Both the position numbers and the translations under genes were made by a program. Of a DNA stretch of 64,000 bases, positions 7,802 through 16,282 are shown in pieces (position 1 is the stretch's first letter; the number at the start of each line of letters is the position of its first letter). The notes below the pieces were generated by a model that made no database searches, was not told where the DNA came from, and worked only from the letters and a program-made list of their open reading frames with translations. This stretch comes from Anaerolineales bacterium HSG25 (GTDB lineage Bacteria > Chloroflexota > Anaerolineae > 4572-78 > J111): contig JAUCGA010000010.1 of the NCBI GenBank assembly GCA_030377865.1, positions 1-64,000 on the forward strand, written 5' to 3'.

Positions 7802-8467
7802 TTATTCAGTTACGTCATTAAAGGTTGACACTGCCGTGCCGATAGTGTCAACCGTTCCAATAGCCTCTATAAGAGTATAATAGTCTACATTTTTTGTACT
7901 TTCAGTAGGCAGAGTGGATGGTGTTTCTGATAAGGCATATAGGGTAATTGTATACTCATGAATGCCTGTACTTGGTGAACATGGAGACGAATAGGAAACC
8001 CCAGCACCATCTTTATTTGCGCCCATGAACCAATCGCCATCATCAGCCTCACCATGAGGAATTTCGGTAACGGATGGATCAATAGCCCAAAGTAATAGAT
8101 ACGAATTTACCTGCGAGGTATCGTCCGCATGTGGATAATGGTGCATGATCACCGCCAATGAACCTGCTGAATCGGGGACGTTAGACCAAGCTAAGGGGAT
8201 AGATTTTTCTGTTCCTTTAGCTTGGTCTGTTTCGTCTTCTTCGGCTTTGTCCTCGCATTTATAAGCCTCGAGCAGTTCTCCATCAGAAACGGCGATACTG
8301 GTTAGGGTAAAATCTGTGGTTGTATCTGGGGAGGGACTAAGAATGAGAGGTAGATAAATATAGTTGTCTTGAGCGTAAATACTGTTCATAGATGAGAGGG
8401 CTGACAAGTGGGAAACTAGCAAAGCTGTTACCATTAATAACAGATAAAACTTAGATTGACGATACAT
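7802..8467 (-). CDS. Exported YbhB/YbcL-type PEBP protein
   Basis: A 221-residue protein with an N-terminal signal sequence (hydrophobic FYLLLMVTALLVSHLSALSS) followed by a mature domain of the phosphatidylethanolamine-binding/Raf-kinase-inhibitor-like family. Family features are IPLAWSNVPDSAGSLAVIMH, LLLWAIDPSVTEIPHG and YSSPCSPSTGIHEYTITLYA. The segment YIYLPLILSP after the signal peptide is a motif often seen in secreted Chloroflexota proteins. An acidic insert (EDKAEEDETDQAKG) lies between the first strands. Ligand and role unknown; the call rests on fold-level motifs. Confidence 0.8.
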   Translation of the reverse strand: MYRQSKFYLLLMVTALLVSHLSALSSMNSIYAQDNYIYLPLILSPSPDTTTDFTLTSIAVSDGELLEAYKCEDKAEEDETDQAKGTEKSIPLAWSNVPDSAGSLAVIMHHYPHADDTSQVNSYLLLWAIDPSVTEIPHGEADDGDWFMGANKDGAGVSYSSPCSPSTGIHEYTITLYALSETPSTLPTESTKNVDYYTLIEAIGTVDTIGTAVSTFNDVTE

Positions 8468-8620
8468 AAAAAACTCCTTGTTTTAGTAATTTGAGGCGTT
8501 AACCTCTACAAAATTTAGATTTATACGGTTGACCTCCTGCAAGGTCTCAAAGACCTTTTAGGTGTACAGGTTGCGTGAGCATACGTTATTTTCTCCTCTC
8601 TTACCTCCTATAGTTGTCCA

Positions 8621-8826
8621 GTAAAAGTTCAGTAAAGTAGCCTTAGAACCCCGATTTCTTTAAGAAATCGGGGTTCTGTAGTGGTCAAGATGATGTTGGA
8701 GTGCAATGGGTTCAGCCATTGCTTTTGGCAACGGCTAAACCCGTTGCACTCCATTTTCAACATCAAGCTGACCACCACAAAGAAATCGGGTTTCTGACAC
8801 TCTTTTTGGTGAGTTCACTGAATATT
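8621..8826 (-). repeat. Element A2 interrupted by element B1
   Basis: Left end GTAAAAGTTCAGT, right end CACTGAATATT. Element B1 is inserted into the central hairpin. The A copy differs from consensus by paired changes in both arms (GAACCCCGATTT / AAATCGGGGTTC). The 402-bp gap 8468-8869 otherwise holds an E-type fragment and about 150 bp in which I see nothing. Confidence 0.8.
8677..8779 (-). repeat. Element B1 (103 bp, 15-bp target duplication)
   Basis: Termini TGTAGTGGTCA and TGACCACCACA surround a long hairpin bounded by GGAGTGCAA/TTGCACTCC. The flanking 15-mers aagaaatcggggttc (8662-8676) and aagaaatcgggtttc (8780-8794) differ at one position. Confidence 0.85.
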
Positions 8827-8873
8827 GTAATCGCAACGGGTATTTGGCGGGTATATACCCACCTGCTCCTTAC
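8827..8873. repeat. Partial E-type repeat
   Basis: GTAATCGCAACGGGTATTTG followed by GCGGGTATATACCC matches the internal hairpins of elements E1 and E2. It abuts A2 and overlaps the 3' end of the kinase gene at 8870. Confidence 0.6.
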
Positions 8874-10297
8874 TCCTTTAATACTGGCAGTAACACCGTA
8901 AACTGGCTTCCACCATGTGATAATCGTTCGGCCTGAATTGTACCGCCATGTGATTCTACGATTTCCTTGCTAATAGCCAAACCTAAGCCGGTGCCACCTG
9001 TTTTTTTGCGACTCTTATCAACTCGATAAAATCGCTCAAAGATGCGGGGTAAATCCTTGGTCGGGATGCCTGAACCAGTATCTGTGACCCGTACTTCAAT
9101 CCAACTTGGTTGGGTTGAAAATAGTTGCCCCGTAATTGTTTTTTGCTTGAGGTGGCGAGCTTGCAGGCTGACTTGTCCTCCGGCGGGAGTGTGGCGGATA
9201 GCGTTGTCGAGCAGGTTGGTGAACACCTGCGCCAAGCGATCTCCATCACCCACTAGCGGGGGAAGCGGGGCGAATTTGGTGACAATATCAACCTGTTTTT
9301 GTTGCGCTTGGAGCAGTAAGCGCTGGTTACTGTTCTGGAGCAGTTCGACCAAATCAAGCGGGCTGTGGGTGAGGGAGGTATGCCCCGATTCCAACTTGGA
9401 CAAATCAAGCAGAGTCCCGACTAGCCGAGTCAACCGTCCGGCTTCTTCATAAATGATGCCCGCCGCTCGTTGACGAGATGCCTCGTCGGGCGTGGCACCA
9501 TCAAGCATGGCCTGCGAAAAGCCCCGAATCGAGGTCAACGGTGTTTTAAGTTCGTGTGACACATTGGAGACAAAATCGCGCATGGTCTGCTGACTGGCCT
9601 CCACCTGCGCGGTCATCAGATTAAAACTGGTTGCCACCTGTTGTACCTCCAGCGGGCCATCCTCGGCCAACCGATGTTGATAATCTCCTTCGGCCACGGC
9701 TTCGGCGGCGGTGGCAATCTTTTCTAACGGGCGGATGATCGAACGAGCAATTAATATTCCGGCTAGTAACGATACAAGCGTAGCCACGACACCGGCCAGC
9801 ATAAAGGCCCAACTGGTATCAAACACAAAGCGAGTCAATATTGCAAATTCGGGCGCAATGACCACCAGATAATTGTCCTTGCTTTTATAGGTTAGGGGCT
9901 TGATGACGGCATAGGTAAAAGCTGTGCCATCCTCAGTATGAAAAACACTCTCTTTGTCCTTTAGCACGTTAACGGGGTTATCTTGACGATTCGTCAACTG
10001 CTCGTCTCGCCAAACTCGCTGACTATCCTCTACTACTCGCCCCTTTTTATTAATTAGTAACAGCCGGACGCGCTCTCGCCGAGCGAAGTCGCGGATTGGC
10101 TCAAACTGTTCCAAGGTCAGCGAAGGTTGCTCCTTAACTAAGGTGGCTGCTAATTGCCCAGCTTGAGTCTCTAACCGAACCCGATTAAGTCGATTTTGAA
10201 TCGGGCGCGCCGTTAGGATGAGGGTAACAAAAGCACACCCCAAACTAATAAGAATTATAACGATGTAGGATAAGATAAGGCGTTGGCTTAGGGACAT
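8870..10297 (-). CDS. Sensor histidine kinase (PhoR/BaeS-like)
   Basis: A 475-residue membrane kinase. TM1 is about residues 9-30, an extracytoplasmic sensor covers about 31-165, TM2 about 168-190, HAMP follows, then HisKA with FVSNVSHELKTPLTSIRGFS (phospho-acceptor His) and a HATPase domain with N box LLDNAIRHT, G1 DTGSGIP and G2 GTGLGLAISKEIV. The partner is almost certainly the OmpR-type regulator at 11120-11812 on the same strand; their spacing has grown to about 0.8 kb through a four-helix-bundle gene, element E1 and GTGATACGTG-type repeats. Signal unknown. Confidence 0.92.
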   Translation of the reverse strand: MSLSQRLILSYIVIILISLGCAFVTLILTARPIQNRLNRVRLETQAGQLAATLVKEQPSLTLEQFEPIRDFARRERVRLLLINKKGRVVEDSQRVWRDEQLTNRQDNPVNVLKDKESVFHTEDGTAFTYAVIKPLTYKSKDNYLVVIAPEFAILTRFVFDTSWAFMLAGVVATLVSLLAGILIARSIIRPLEKIATAAEAVAEGDYQHRLAEDGPLEVQQVATSFNLMTAQVEASQQTMRDFVSNVSHELKTPLTSIRGFSQAMLDGATPDEASRQRAAGIIYEEAGRLTRLVGTLLDLSKLESGHTSLTHSPLDLVELLQNSNQRLLLQAQQKQVDIVTKFAPLPPLVGDGDRLAQVFTNLLDNAIRHTPAGGQVSLQARHLKQKTITGQLFSTQPSWIEVRVTDTGSGIPTKDLPRIFERFYRVDKSRKKTGGTGLGLAISKEIVESHGGTIQAERLSHGGSQFTVLLPVLKE

Positions 10298-10430
10298 GGG
10301 TTGTGAAACGTGACGAGTGATACGTGAAAACGTGATTCGTGAATATGTGATACGTGAAAACGTGATACGTGATACGTGAAAACGTGATACGTGATACGTG
10401 ATGCGTGAAGCTCACGTTCCACATACTCAC
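10298..10430. repeat. Degenerate tandem repeat, ACGTGATACGTGAAA units
   Basis: Roughly ten imperfect copies of a GTGATACGTGAAAAC-like unit lie immediately upstream of the kinase start. Similar degenerate CACGTTTTCACG words recur at 11085-11130 and 21047-21083. No protein is assigned. Confidence 0.7.
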
Positions 10431-10434
10431 AAAA

Positions 10435-10848
10435 TTAACTCTTACGCCGCATGCTCCTTTGTTGTGGTATCATGGTTAGTAATAGTCGAATAATTTGGGT
10501 CAGGATATCGAGCCGATGATTGAGTACTGCTTCTCCTAAAACATGGCGAGCTTTGTAGTACCAGTCGCGACTTTCGCGGGCTGAGCCAAGGGCATACTCA
10601 TAAAATTTGGCTCGGTCTCGACCCGTACCACGAGAATAATCCTCGGCGATATTAGCACTGATAGAGCCTAACGCTCGATATAACTGGTCGGCTAAACTTC
10701 GGGTTCGTCGATCTTGAGCCAATTTAGTGACATCATGCCAGCCTAATTCTGCCACAAATAACCCCAACCGATAACTCTCCACTCGCCATAGCGAGTCTTC
10801 ACGAATGGTCTTAGGTACAGATTGTTCCCATTCTTCGTAATGTTTCAT
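10435..10848 (-). CDS. Four-helix-bundle protein (23S rRNA intervening-sequence family)
   Basis: A 137-residue protein of the four-helix-bundle family first noted in rRNA intervening sequences (S23/TIGR02436-like). The family core is visible in SLADQLYRALGSISANIAED (about residues 50-69), YSRGTGRDRAKFYEYALGSA and RESRDWYYKARHVLG. Members occur as stand-alone genes in many bacteria and their role is uncertain. Here it sits between a histidine kinase and its likely response regulator, on the same strand, next to repeats, so it is probably an insertion into a former operon. Confidence 0.85.
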   Translation of the reverse strand: MKHYEEWEQSVPKTIREDSLWRVESYRLGLFVAELGWHDVTKLAQDRRTRSLADQLYRALGSISANIAEDYSRGTGRDRAKFYEYALGSARESRDWYYKARHVLGEAVLNHRLDILTQIIRLLLTMIPQQRSMRRKS

Positions 10849-10853
10849 GATAA

Positions 10854-11050
10854 ATAAGTAGTCTTCAGAACTAACTTGTAAAAAACAGAAGTGTACCCAT
10901 AACAGGCGGGTATATACCCGCCAAATACCCGTTGCGATTACATAATCGCAACGATCAGGAAAACAGGAGTGTCAAAATTGTATTTTGACAGCAAGAATAG
11001 AATTCTTGCACTCCGGGAAAAGTTACAACTTAGAAGTGAAAGTTACTTAT
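10854..11050. repeat. Element E1
   Basis: Inverted ends AAGTAGTCTTCAGAACTAAC on the left and GTTACTT-type on the right. Inside are hairpins GGCGGGTATATACCCGCC and GTTGCGATTACATAATCGCAAC-like, then a three-way palindrome: GGAGTG/CACTCC enclosing TCAAAAT/ATTTTGA and GCAAGAAT/ATTCTTGC. Related copy: 26946-27162. Confidence 0.75.
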
Positions 11051-11119
11051 TGAGATGTGCCTAGACAAGTGAGGAGCGAAAATCACATGTCACGTTTCAC
11101 ATATTCACGTTTTCACGTC

Positions 11120-11812
11120 TCACGCCTCATTCCTCAACTTATAGCCGACTCCCCACACTGTTTCGATGTTGAGATTTGGCTCGCCGCTCAACCGCTCGCG
11201 CAGATGAGCCACATGCACATCGACGGTGCGGGTTTCGCCGTAAAAGTCGAAACCCCAGACTTGGTTGAGCAGTTGGTCGCGACTTAAGACTAGCCCCTCA
11301 TTTTCGACAAAGGTGTGCAGTAGGTCGAACTCTTTGGTGCGTAAGCTGAGCAGTTTTCCGGCCAAACGAGCTTCGTGGCGGGCTACGTCGATAGTGAGCG
11401 GCCCGATGGTCAGCGGTTTACTCCCCTCATCAGCGGAGACAGTTGCTCCGGTGCGCCGTAACACCGCTTTGACGCGGGCTACTAACTCACGCGGGTTGTA
11501 GGGTTTGGTCATGTAGTCGTCTGCGCCCAACTCTAGGCCGACAATCTTGTCTACGTCGTCGTCTCGCGCCGTCAGCATGATAATCGGCACCTCGCTTTTG
11601 GCTCGAATCCGCTTGCAAACCTCCCAACCGTTCAGTTCGGGGAGCATCAAGTCAAGCACAAGCAGGGCCGGGTTGAGTTTCTCAAACTGCTTGATGGCGG
11701 CCAAGCCGTCGGTTGCTTCGGCCACGTCGTACCCTTCGTTTTGCAGGTACAGCCGACTGAGTTCAATAATATTTTGTTCGTCGTCCACGACGAGGATTAG
11801 TTCTTTGCTCAT
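11120..11812 (-). CDS. OmpR/PhoB-family response regulator
   Basis: A 230-residue regulator: receiver domain (MSKELILVVDDEQN start, acidic DD pair, phospho-acceptor in ALLVLDLMLPELNGW, Thr in IIMLTARDD, Lys in DDYMTKPYNPRE) and a winged-helix DNA-binding domain (RTKEFDLLHTFVENEGLVLS, RTVDVHVAHLRERL, TVWGVGYKL). I start at the ATG at 11812 because the sequence before it (RAYAPSNKT) is not family-like. The likely kinase partner is at 8870-10297. Target genes cannot be inferred. Confidence 0.92.
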   Translation of the reverse strand: MSKELILVVDDEQNIIELSRLYLQNEGYDVAEATDGLAAIKQFEKLNPALLVLDLMLPELNGWEVCKRIRAKSEVPIIMLTARDDDVDKIVGLELGADDYMTKPYNPRELVARVKAVLRRTGATVSADEGSKPLTIGPLTIDVARHEARLAGKLLSLRTKEFDLLHTFVENEGLVLSRDQLLNQVWGFDFYGETRTVDVHVAHLRERLSGEPNLNIETVWGVGYKLRNEA

Positions 11813-11921
11813 AGTTTTATTACTGGGAGCGTAGGCACGCACGCGGCTGTCTGCGAATTCGCGGCAGGTATGGCTACGCTCCTATGTCCAATTATTTTGT
11901 GTTTGACGGCTACCAACTTAA

Positions 11922-12052
11922 GGTGCGACAAAACACATCGGAATAAATCCCGATGCTGATAGCCAAAGCAGGCTAAAGCCAGCTAAATAGGCCGCTTTTA
12001 GCGGTCTTTAGCTTTTAGCGTGGGGATTTATTCCCACGTTATCTGTTTCGCC
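11922..12052. repeat. Element J1
   Basis: The 303-bp gap 11843-12145 holds this element. Ends GGTGCGACAAAACACATC and GTTATCTGTTTCGCC enclose GGAATAAATCC arms and the GGCCGCTTTTAGCGGTC hairpin. Related copies: 30283-30406 and 44011-44131. At 12070-12079 lies GACCACTACA, which could be a remnant of a B-type end. Confidence 0.7.
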
Positions 12053-12145
12053 TTATATTTATAGCCTGTTTGACCACTACATGTTTGACGATTTAGCCTG
12101 CAAAATATCTGTTATAGTTAGGAGGATTCAACACTCAGAATACAC

Positions 12146-12751
12146 TTACTCATAATACGAGGTTATAAAAAGTTTTTTTTCTAATACTTTGCAGTTGATT
12201 TCTTTTTCCCCGTCACTGTTTTCAGATATTGTCCACTCGTTTAGATCTCCAAATCTGCCTGAAGCCCAAAACTTAATTTGACGATCTCTCTCTGTATCTA
12301 CTTGAAATGACGGTGGATGAATAATATCTGTATACTTTGTGGCTCTATGTTCCTTTCTTTTCTCAATACCAAGGCCAAGATGTGCTTGGGCAAATTCGTT
12401 AGTGCTGTTGATTATACCATGCCAAGGATGCATCAACTCGAATAATTCAATTATTTCGGCACACGTTTCCTCTCCAACCACAATTCCTAATAAATCGAGA
12501 TATTTTAGGAAGCCCAAACTGTTGCTCTTATCTTCTGTTGATCCAAGTACAATGGTGTCTCCAGCAGGAATGGCGGTATACAGAAACTTAATTTGAGGAA
12601 CCGACCCGTCAAAACGAAGGCGTTTATGAATCGCATCAAGTATATGAGTTTTATCCCGTCTTAATATTCTCAAAAGAGATGCTCCCTGAACGATGTTTTT
12701 GGTAAAACGCGGTACAATGGAATCGGGATTAATTAACCTGCGCGTTTGCAC
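12146..12751 (-). CDS. Hypothetical protein
   Basis: A 201-residue soluble protein I do not recognise. It has no signal peptide or TM segment; notable stretches are LLRILRRDKTHILDAIHKRL, EETCAEIIELFELMHPWHGI and FWASGRFGDLNEWTISE. The only start extending the frame is a GTG at 12751, and codons 2-10 come from the end of element H2 (AATCCCGATTCC-like), so the native N-terminus may have been replaced, or translation may begin further in. Nearby genes give no hint of function. Confidence 0.55.
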   Translation of the reverse strand: MQTRRLINPDSIVPRFTKNIVQGASLLRILRRDKTHILDAIHKRLRFDGSVPQIKFLYTAIPAGDTIVLGSTEDKSNSLGFLKYLDLLGIVVGEETCAEIIELFELMHPWHGIINSTNEFAQAHLGLGIEKRKEHRATKYTDIIHPPSFQVDTERDRQIKFWASGRFGDLNEWTISENSDGEKEINCKVLEKKLFITSYYE

Positions 12752-12863
12752 ATAAGAATGAATTCTTATGCTGATACAAGAAACCTGCTTAAGCAGGTTT
12801 TCCGTTTAAGACGCTGATTTCAATCAGCGGCCATAAGCACAACTTAATTAATGCTCATTCCTA
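12718..12863. repeat. Element H2
   Basis: Ends GGAATCGGGATTAATTAAC and GCTCATTCCTA. The core contains ATAAGAATGAATTCTTAT, AACCTGCTTAAGCAGGTT and CGCTGATTTCAATCAGCG hairpins. This is the uninterrupted version of H1. It overlaps the first codons of the hypothetical gene at 12146-12751. Confidence 0.75.
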
Positions 12864-12923
12864 TAGTAATAGATACATGTTACGCGCCTAATGTCATTTT
12901 GTAAAAAAAGTGTAAAAATTCAA

Positions 12924-14531
12924 TCAACTTCGCCCCAACGGCAACACCCGTTGCACAATCCCCCATATCAGCGCCAACTCCGGCACCCTCAGCAGAGCCA
13001 ATCCGGCAAAGTAGGTCACGCTTCCGGCGATGGTCAATCCGACGACCAGCATGGCCCGTTGGCTGAACGTGTCGGTTCCGAGCCAACTTTGCAGAATCGG
13101 CAAAGTAACCCACAGGAGCGCACCCATCAACATGGCCGCGCCGAGCGATTTGAGCGTGGTCAGACCGATGGCATGGCCGTGTAACGGAGCCAGTCGGTTG
13201 ACCAGCCACAACATGACCAAGGCATGGCCCGATAGTTGAGCGCTGTTGGCTAACACGAGGTCGGTCATCTGCATGGGGCGACCCAACATCAGCATGGGGC
13301 TGAAAGCGGTGACGAGGTAGAAGCCTACTCCCAACAGTCCGACTAAGGCCGGGGTGAGCGTGTTTTGGCGGGCGTAGTAGGCGAAGATGAGCGGTTGGTC
13401 GATGGCGGCGAAGGTCAGGCCGAGCAGGTAAAACCGCAGAGCCAGCGTGGTCTGTTGACTGTCATAAGGCATAAAACGGCCTCGCTCAAACAGCAGGCTG
13501 ACGATGGGGTCGGCTAGAATGAACAGGGCCACCGTGGCTGGAATAATCAGAATCAGGACGAAACGTAACCCTTGGGCCAACATCTCCATGAAACCTTGAC
13601 TGGGCGCGGTTTGAATCGGCTCACTCTGACCAGTGGCAGTAGAGTCGGTTATGGCTAACCGAGAGAGAGTGGGCAGAATCGCCAAGGAGATAGCCGCGGC
13701 AATCAGTCCTAACGGAAACTGGATGATGGTGGTCGCGTTCTGCATCCAAGCGATGCTCTGCTCGCCGGTGCGGGAGGCTAGATTACGGTCGATGGCGATG
13801 GCGAGTTGGCTAATCGCCAAGCCAAGTAGAATCGGCAGAACCAGTTTGACTACCCGTCGTAAGGTGGGGTGGCGTAGGTTGAACACAAATCTCAACTGAG
13901 CGTCTCGCAAACCGGGCAGTTGGAGCAGGAGTTGCATGAACGCGCCCAACAACAGGCCGACGGCTAGCGCCTCGATACCCCAATCAAACAGGGTCACGCC
14001 GAGCATGGCGGTGACGATGATGGTGGCATTAAAAACGGCGGCGGTGAAGGCGGGTAGGGCAAAGCGGTTGAGGGCTTGTAGAAGACCTGTCACCACGCCT
14101 GACAAACCAAGTAAGAGGATGGCCGGGGTGGTTATCCGTAATAGACGGGTGGTGACAACGAGAAGCGAGTCACTAAATCCACTGGCCATGAGGTAGGCGA
14201 CTTGGGGCGCGGCCAGTTCAATCAGCAAGACGGTCAGGCTCATGATGAGTGTGACCAGCGTCAGAATCAGACTGGCGATGTGCCATAACTCAGTACGATC
14301 ACGCTCGGCCTGTTCGGAGAAGATGGGCACGAAGGCACTGCTGACCATGCCACCGACTAACAGGTCGTAAAGCATGGTCGGCACTTGTTGGGCAATCCGA
14401 AAGGCGGAGACGAACTCGGTCGCGCCAAAAAAGTAGGCAATCACTACTTCGCGACCTAAGCCCAAAACTCGGCTGACGATGTTTCCGGCGGCAATGAGGG
14501 TGGCGGCACGGACGATGGTTTGGCGTTTCAC
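12924..14531 (-). CDS. murJ: Lipid II flippase MurJ
   Basis: A 535-residue polytopic membrane protein of the MurJ/MviN (MOP) family that moves lipid II across the cytoplasmic membrane for peptidoglycan synthesis. The N-terminus is diagnostic: AATLIAAGNIVSRVLGLGRE, then AYFFGATEFVSAFRIAQQVP and LVGGMVSSAFVPIFSEQ. Around 13-14 hydrophobic segments run along the whole length, and size is normal. Together with murF-alr in this window it shows a peptidoglycan-making organism. The start ATG at 14531 directly follows the concentric palindrome at 14540-14759. Confidence 0.95.
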   Translation of the reverse strand: MKRQTIVRAATLIAAGNIVSRVLGLGREVVIAYFFGATEFVSAFRIAQQVPTMLYDLLVGGMVSSAFVPIFSEQAERDRTELWHIASLILTLVTLIMSLTVLLIELAAPQVAYLMASGFSDSLLVVTTRLLRITTPAILLLGLSGVVTGLLQALNRFALPAFTAAVFNATIIVTAMLGVTLFDWGIEALAVGLLLGAFMQLLLQLPGLRDAQLRFVFNLRHPTLRRVVKLVLPILLGLAISQLAIAIDRNLASRTGEQSIAWMQNATTIIQFPLGLIAAAISLAILPTLSRLAITDSTATGQSEPIQTAPSQGFMEMLAQGLRFVLILIIPATVALFILADPIVSLLFERGRFMPYDSQQTTLALRFYLLGLTFAAIDQPLIFAYYARQNTLTPALVGLLGVGFYLVTAFSPMLMLGRPMQMTDLVLANSAQLSGHALVMLWLVNRLAPLHGHAIGLTTLKSLGAAMLMGALLWVTLPILQSWLGTDTFSQRAMLVVGLTIAGSVTYFAGLALLRVPELALIWGIVQRVLPLGRS

Positions 14532-14539
14532 AAAGTGGG

Positions 14540-14759
14540 GGACACGGATAAACGCGGGTATGTTAGACCTGACAGGTTTTAGACCTGTTCGGGAATAAGG
14601 AGTAAGTCGAAGAGGAGTGTCAAAATTCTATTTTGACCAGCAAGAATATAATTCTTGCACTCCTATCAGCCCGTAAATACCCGTTTTGGTTATTGCCGAA
14701 CAACTCTTTTTAAAACCTGTCAGGTCTGAATCCGTAAAATCCGTGTTTATCCGTGTCCG
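14540..14759. repeat. Concentric palindrome: outer arms, F arms, C-type ends with an E-type core
   Basis: Three nested inverted repeats. The outer arms are ACACGGATAAACGCGG / CCGTGTTTATCCGTGT. The middle arms are AGACCTGACAGGTTTT (14565-14580) and AAACCTGTCAGGTCT (to 14727). The inner unit 14581-14707 has C-type ends (CTGTTCGGGAATAA and TTATTGCCGAACAACTCT) around an E-type core (GGAGTG at 14614, CACTCC to 14663). The outer right arm overlaps the last codons of nfi. Confidence 0.7.
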
Positions 14760-15460
14760 ATAAGTTGTCCTAAATCGGTGGCGTTGGGGAGTAGTTGCCC
14801 CTTCGCATAGTTACGGGCATGTTGGTCGGCTCGACGAATTGGCTCCGGCAGGCGGTAGCGACTTGCCAAGCCCAACACCATCTGCGTTGCGGTTTTATGG
14901 CTAACAAGATGACCCGGACTGACAAACACTGGCTTGACCTTTGATTGCGTGGTTAAGGCTGTACCGACCAAATCGGCTTGATCATGAATCGGCACGGTGT
15001 CACCTCGTTGGGAGATTGCCCGTTTTACCTTCGTGTAGGCAAGAAGTGAGCGTTTGGCACAGCCAATCGTCGGGATGTTGGTTTTGAGGCCAACCCAACA
15101 GGCCACGCCAAATCGACGCGGATGAGCCAAGCCATGTCCATCCACCAGAATCAGGTCGGGCCGACGATTGAATTGGCGTTGAACTTTTTGGATTAAGGCC
15201 AGTAGTGGCGGCCCCTCTCGAAAACAGAAAAACTGTGGCACATAAGGTATTGTCACTTTGCTAGAGGCAACATAAATGGCGACTTGCTCACCCGACCAGC
15301 GTTGCACATCAAGCACGATATGGGCTTTGTTGACCAGATATTGCACATCAAGGGTAAAAATTAGGTCGTCGGCTTGAGGCTGATAGCCAGTGCCGTCGGG
15401 CGGAATAATTAGCTTGGTGGCAAGACGTTCTTGCTCTTGACTGAGGGTGGTTAGGTTCAT
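14747..15460 (-). CDS. nfi: Endonuclease V
   Basis: A 237-residue deoxyinosine 3'-endonuclease that nicks DNA one base past inosine in repair of deaminated adenine. Family motifs are present: the catalytic strand FTLDVQYLV (Asp in DVQY), YVPQFFCFREGPPLL, the second catalytic Asp in LILVDGHGLAHPRRFGVACW, IGCAKRSLL, VFVSPGHLVSHKTATQMVL and the C-terminal LPEPIRRADQHARN. Length is typical. The C-terminal codons run into a palindrome. It stands alone on the minus strand downstream of the small membrane protein gene. Confidence 0.92.
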   Translation of the reverse strand: MNLTTLSQEQERLATKLIIPPDGTGYQPQADDLIFTLDVQYLVNKAHIVLDVQRWSGEQVAIYVASSKVTIPYVPQFFCFREGPPLLALIQKVQRQFNRRPDLILVDGHGLAHPRRFGVACWVGLKTNIPTIGCAKRSLLAYTKVKRAISQRGDTVPIHDQADLVGTALTTQSKVKPVFVSPGHLVSHKTATQMVLGLASRYRLPEPIRRADQHARNYAKGQLLPNATDLGQLIGHG

Positions 15461-15541
15461 TGGGAAGGGCAGGGATGTAAGGAGTGGGGAAGTAAGGGAG
15501 TAGGAGGTTGTTTGAGGTGATACTCCCTACTCCCCTGTTCT

Positions 15542-15874
15542 TTAAGAAGCTCCAAACAGTCCCGCGTCTCCTTTAGTTTTTTCAGTTTCTTCGTAACCAT
15601 CATGCGGACAATGCCAGACGATATGCAGAATCAGGGCGCTGTTTGGGTCTTGTTTGGCTTCATCTGCTTTGAGCGGACGGTCGCACTTAGGACAGCGGCG
15701 ACCAATCACCGAGCGAGCCACGACAATACCCAGAAATATCAGCATGCCCGGATAGATGAGGCTGAGATTGACATACATGATGAAGAATCCGACCACGGCC
15801 AAAAAGCCAAATAGAAATTTGGGACTGCTTAGGGTTTCTCGAATGTCGTACCAAAAATGATCAGATCGGGGCAT
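15542..15874 (-). CDS. Small membrane protein with zinc-ribbon-like Cys pairs
   Basis: A 110-residue hypothetical protein starting MPRSDHFWYDIRETLSS. Two adjacent hydrophobic segments (FLFGFLAVVGFFIMYVNLSL and IYPGMLIFLGIVVARSVIG) are followed by RRCPKCDRPL and a later WHCPHDGYEE, giving a CxxC plus a further Cys-His, possibly metal binding. The start is set by AGGAG nine bases upstream. Element A3 sits directly upstream and offers an in-frame ATG that would add MLFLASSLNIYRSS; this is repeat sequence and not part of the ancestral gene. Function unknown. Confidence 0.7.
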   Translation of the reverse strand: MPRSDHFWYDIRETLSSPKFLFGFLAVVGFFIMYVNLSLIYPGMLIFLGIVVARSVIGRRCPKCDRPLKADEAKQDPNSALILHIVWHCPHDGYEETEKTKGDAGLFGAS

Positions 15875-15883
15875 ACTGCTCCT

Positions 15884-15975
15884 GTAAATATTCAGTGAAC
15901 TCGCCAGAAAGAGCATCAGAAACCCGATTTTTTTTGAGAAATCGGGTTTCTAGGGCGGCATTACTGAACTTTAAC
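15884..15975 (+). repeat. Element A3
   Basis: GTAAATATTCAGTGAACTCG to ACTGAACTTTAAC with the ACCCGATTT/AAATCGGGT hairpin. Its left end touches the ribosome binding site of the 15542-15874 gene. No clear target duplication. Confidence 0.85.
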
Positions 15976-15986
15976 CAGAATCTTAC

Positions 15987-16140
15987 TACCCGACAAAAGT
16001 TTTTAGTCTAAACTAATTAACACAGAGGTTCACAGAGGGACACAGAGATTCACGGAGTTTTTTAAAAAAGAGATTTAATTTTTCCTTTGTGTGTCTCTGT
16101 GTTATCGTTTTTAGTCTTTTCTAAACCAGTCTGTCGGGTA
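15987..16140. repeat. Element M1 (154 bp)
   Basis: Ends TACCCGACAAAAGTTTTTAG and ACCAGTCTGTCGGGTA. The interior has ACACAGAGATTCACGGAG against CTCTGTGTTATCG arms. This is the uninterrupted reference copy for the nest at 57741-58393. Confidence 0.8.
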
Positions 16141-16205
16141 ACAAGATCATGTCAGATATTATTCTATAATTAGCCTAAGCTAAATTTCTTGTTGGGTAGT
16201 AACTA

Positions 16206-16234
16206 TTCACCCTAAGCCGATATTGTGCTACAAT
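16206..16234 (+). promoter_or_regulatory. Putative sigma70-type promoter of the AAA ATPase gene
   Basis: TTCACC (16206-16211), a 17-base spacer and TACAAT (16229-16234) lie about 50 bases upstream of the GTG start at 16283. An AGGAGC ribosome binding site is at 16271. Confidence 0.45.
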
Positions 16235-16282
16235 TAGGTGGCAGTCGCAAAAAACCAATGACGTAATTTTAGGAGCAAGCAG

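Noticed and set aside
10245-10430. 61-aa ORF rich in THHVSRITF-like words
   Set aside because: Translation of a degenerate tandem repeat; no evidence of coding.
15875-15916. Upstream in-frame start of the small membrane protein gene
   Set aside because: The extra codons are the reverse strand of element A3; the internal ATG at 15874 has a good AGGAG site.
16021-16110. Possible structured RNA gene from CACAGAGATTCACGGAG words
   Set aside because: The sequence recurs as element M2 with the same inverted ends, so a mobile repeat explains it better.
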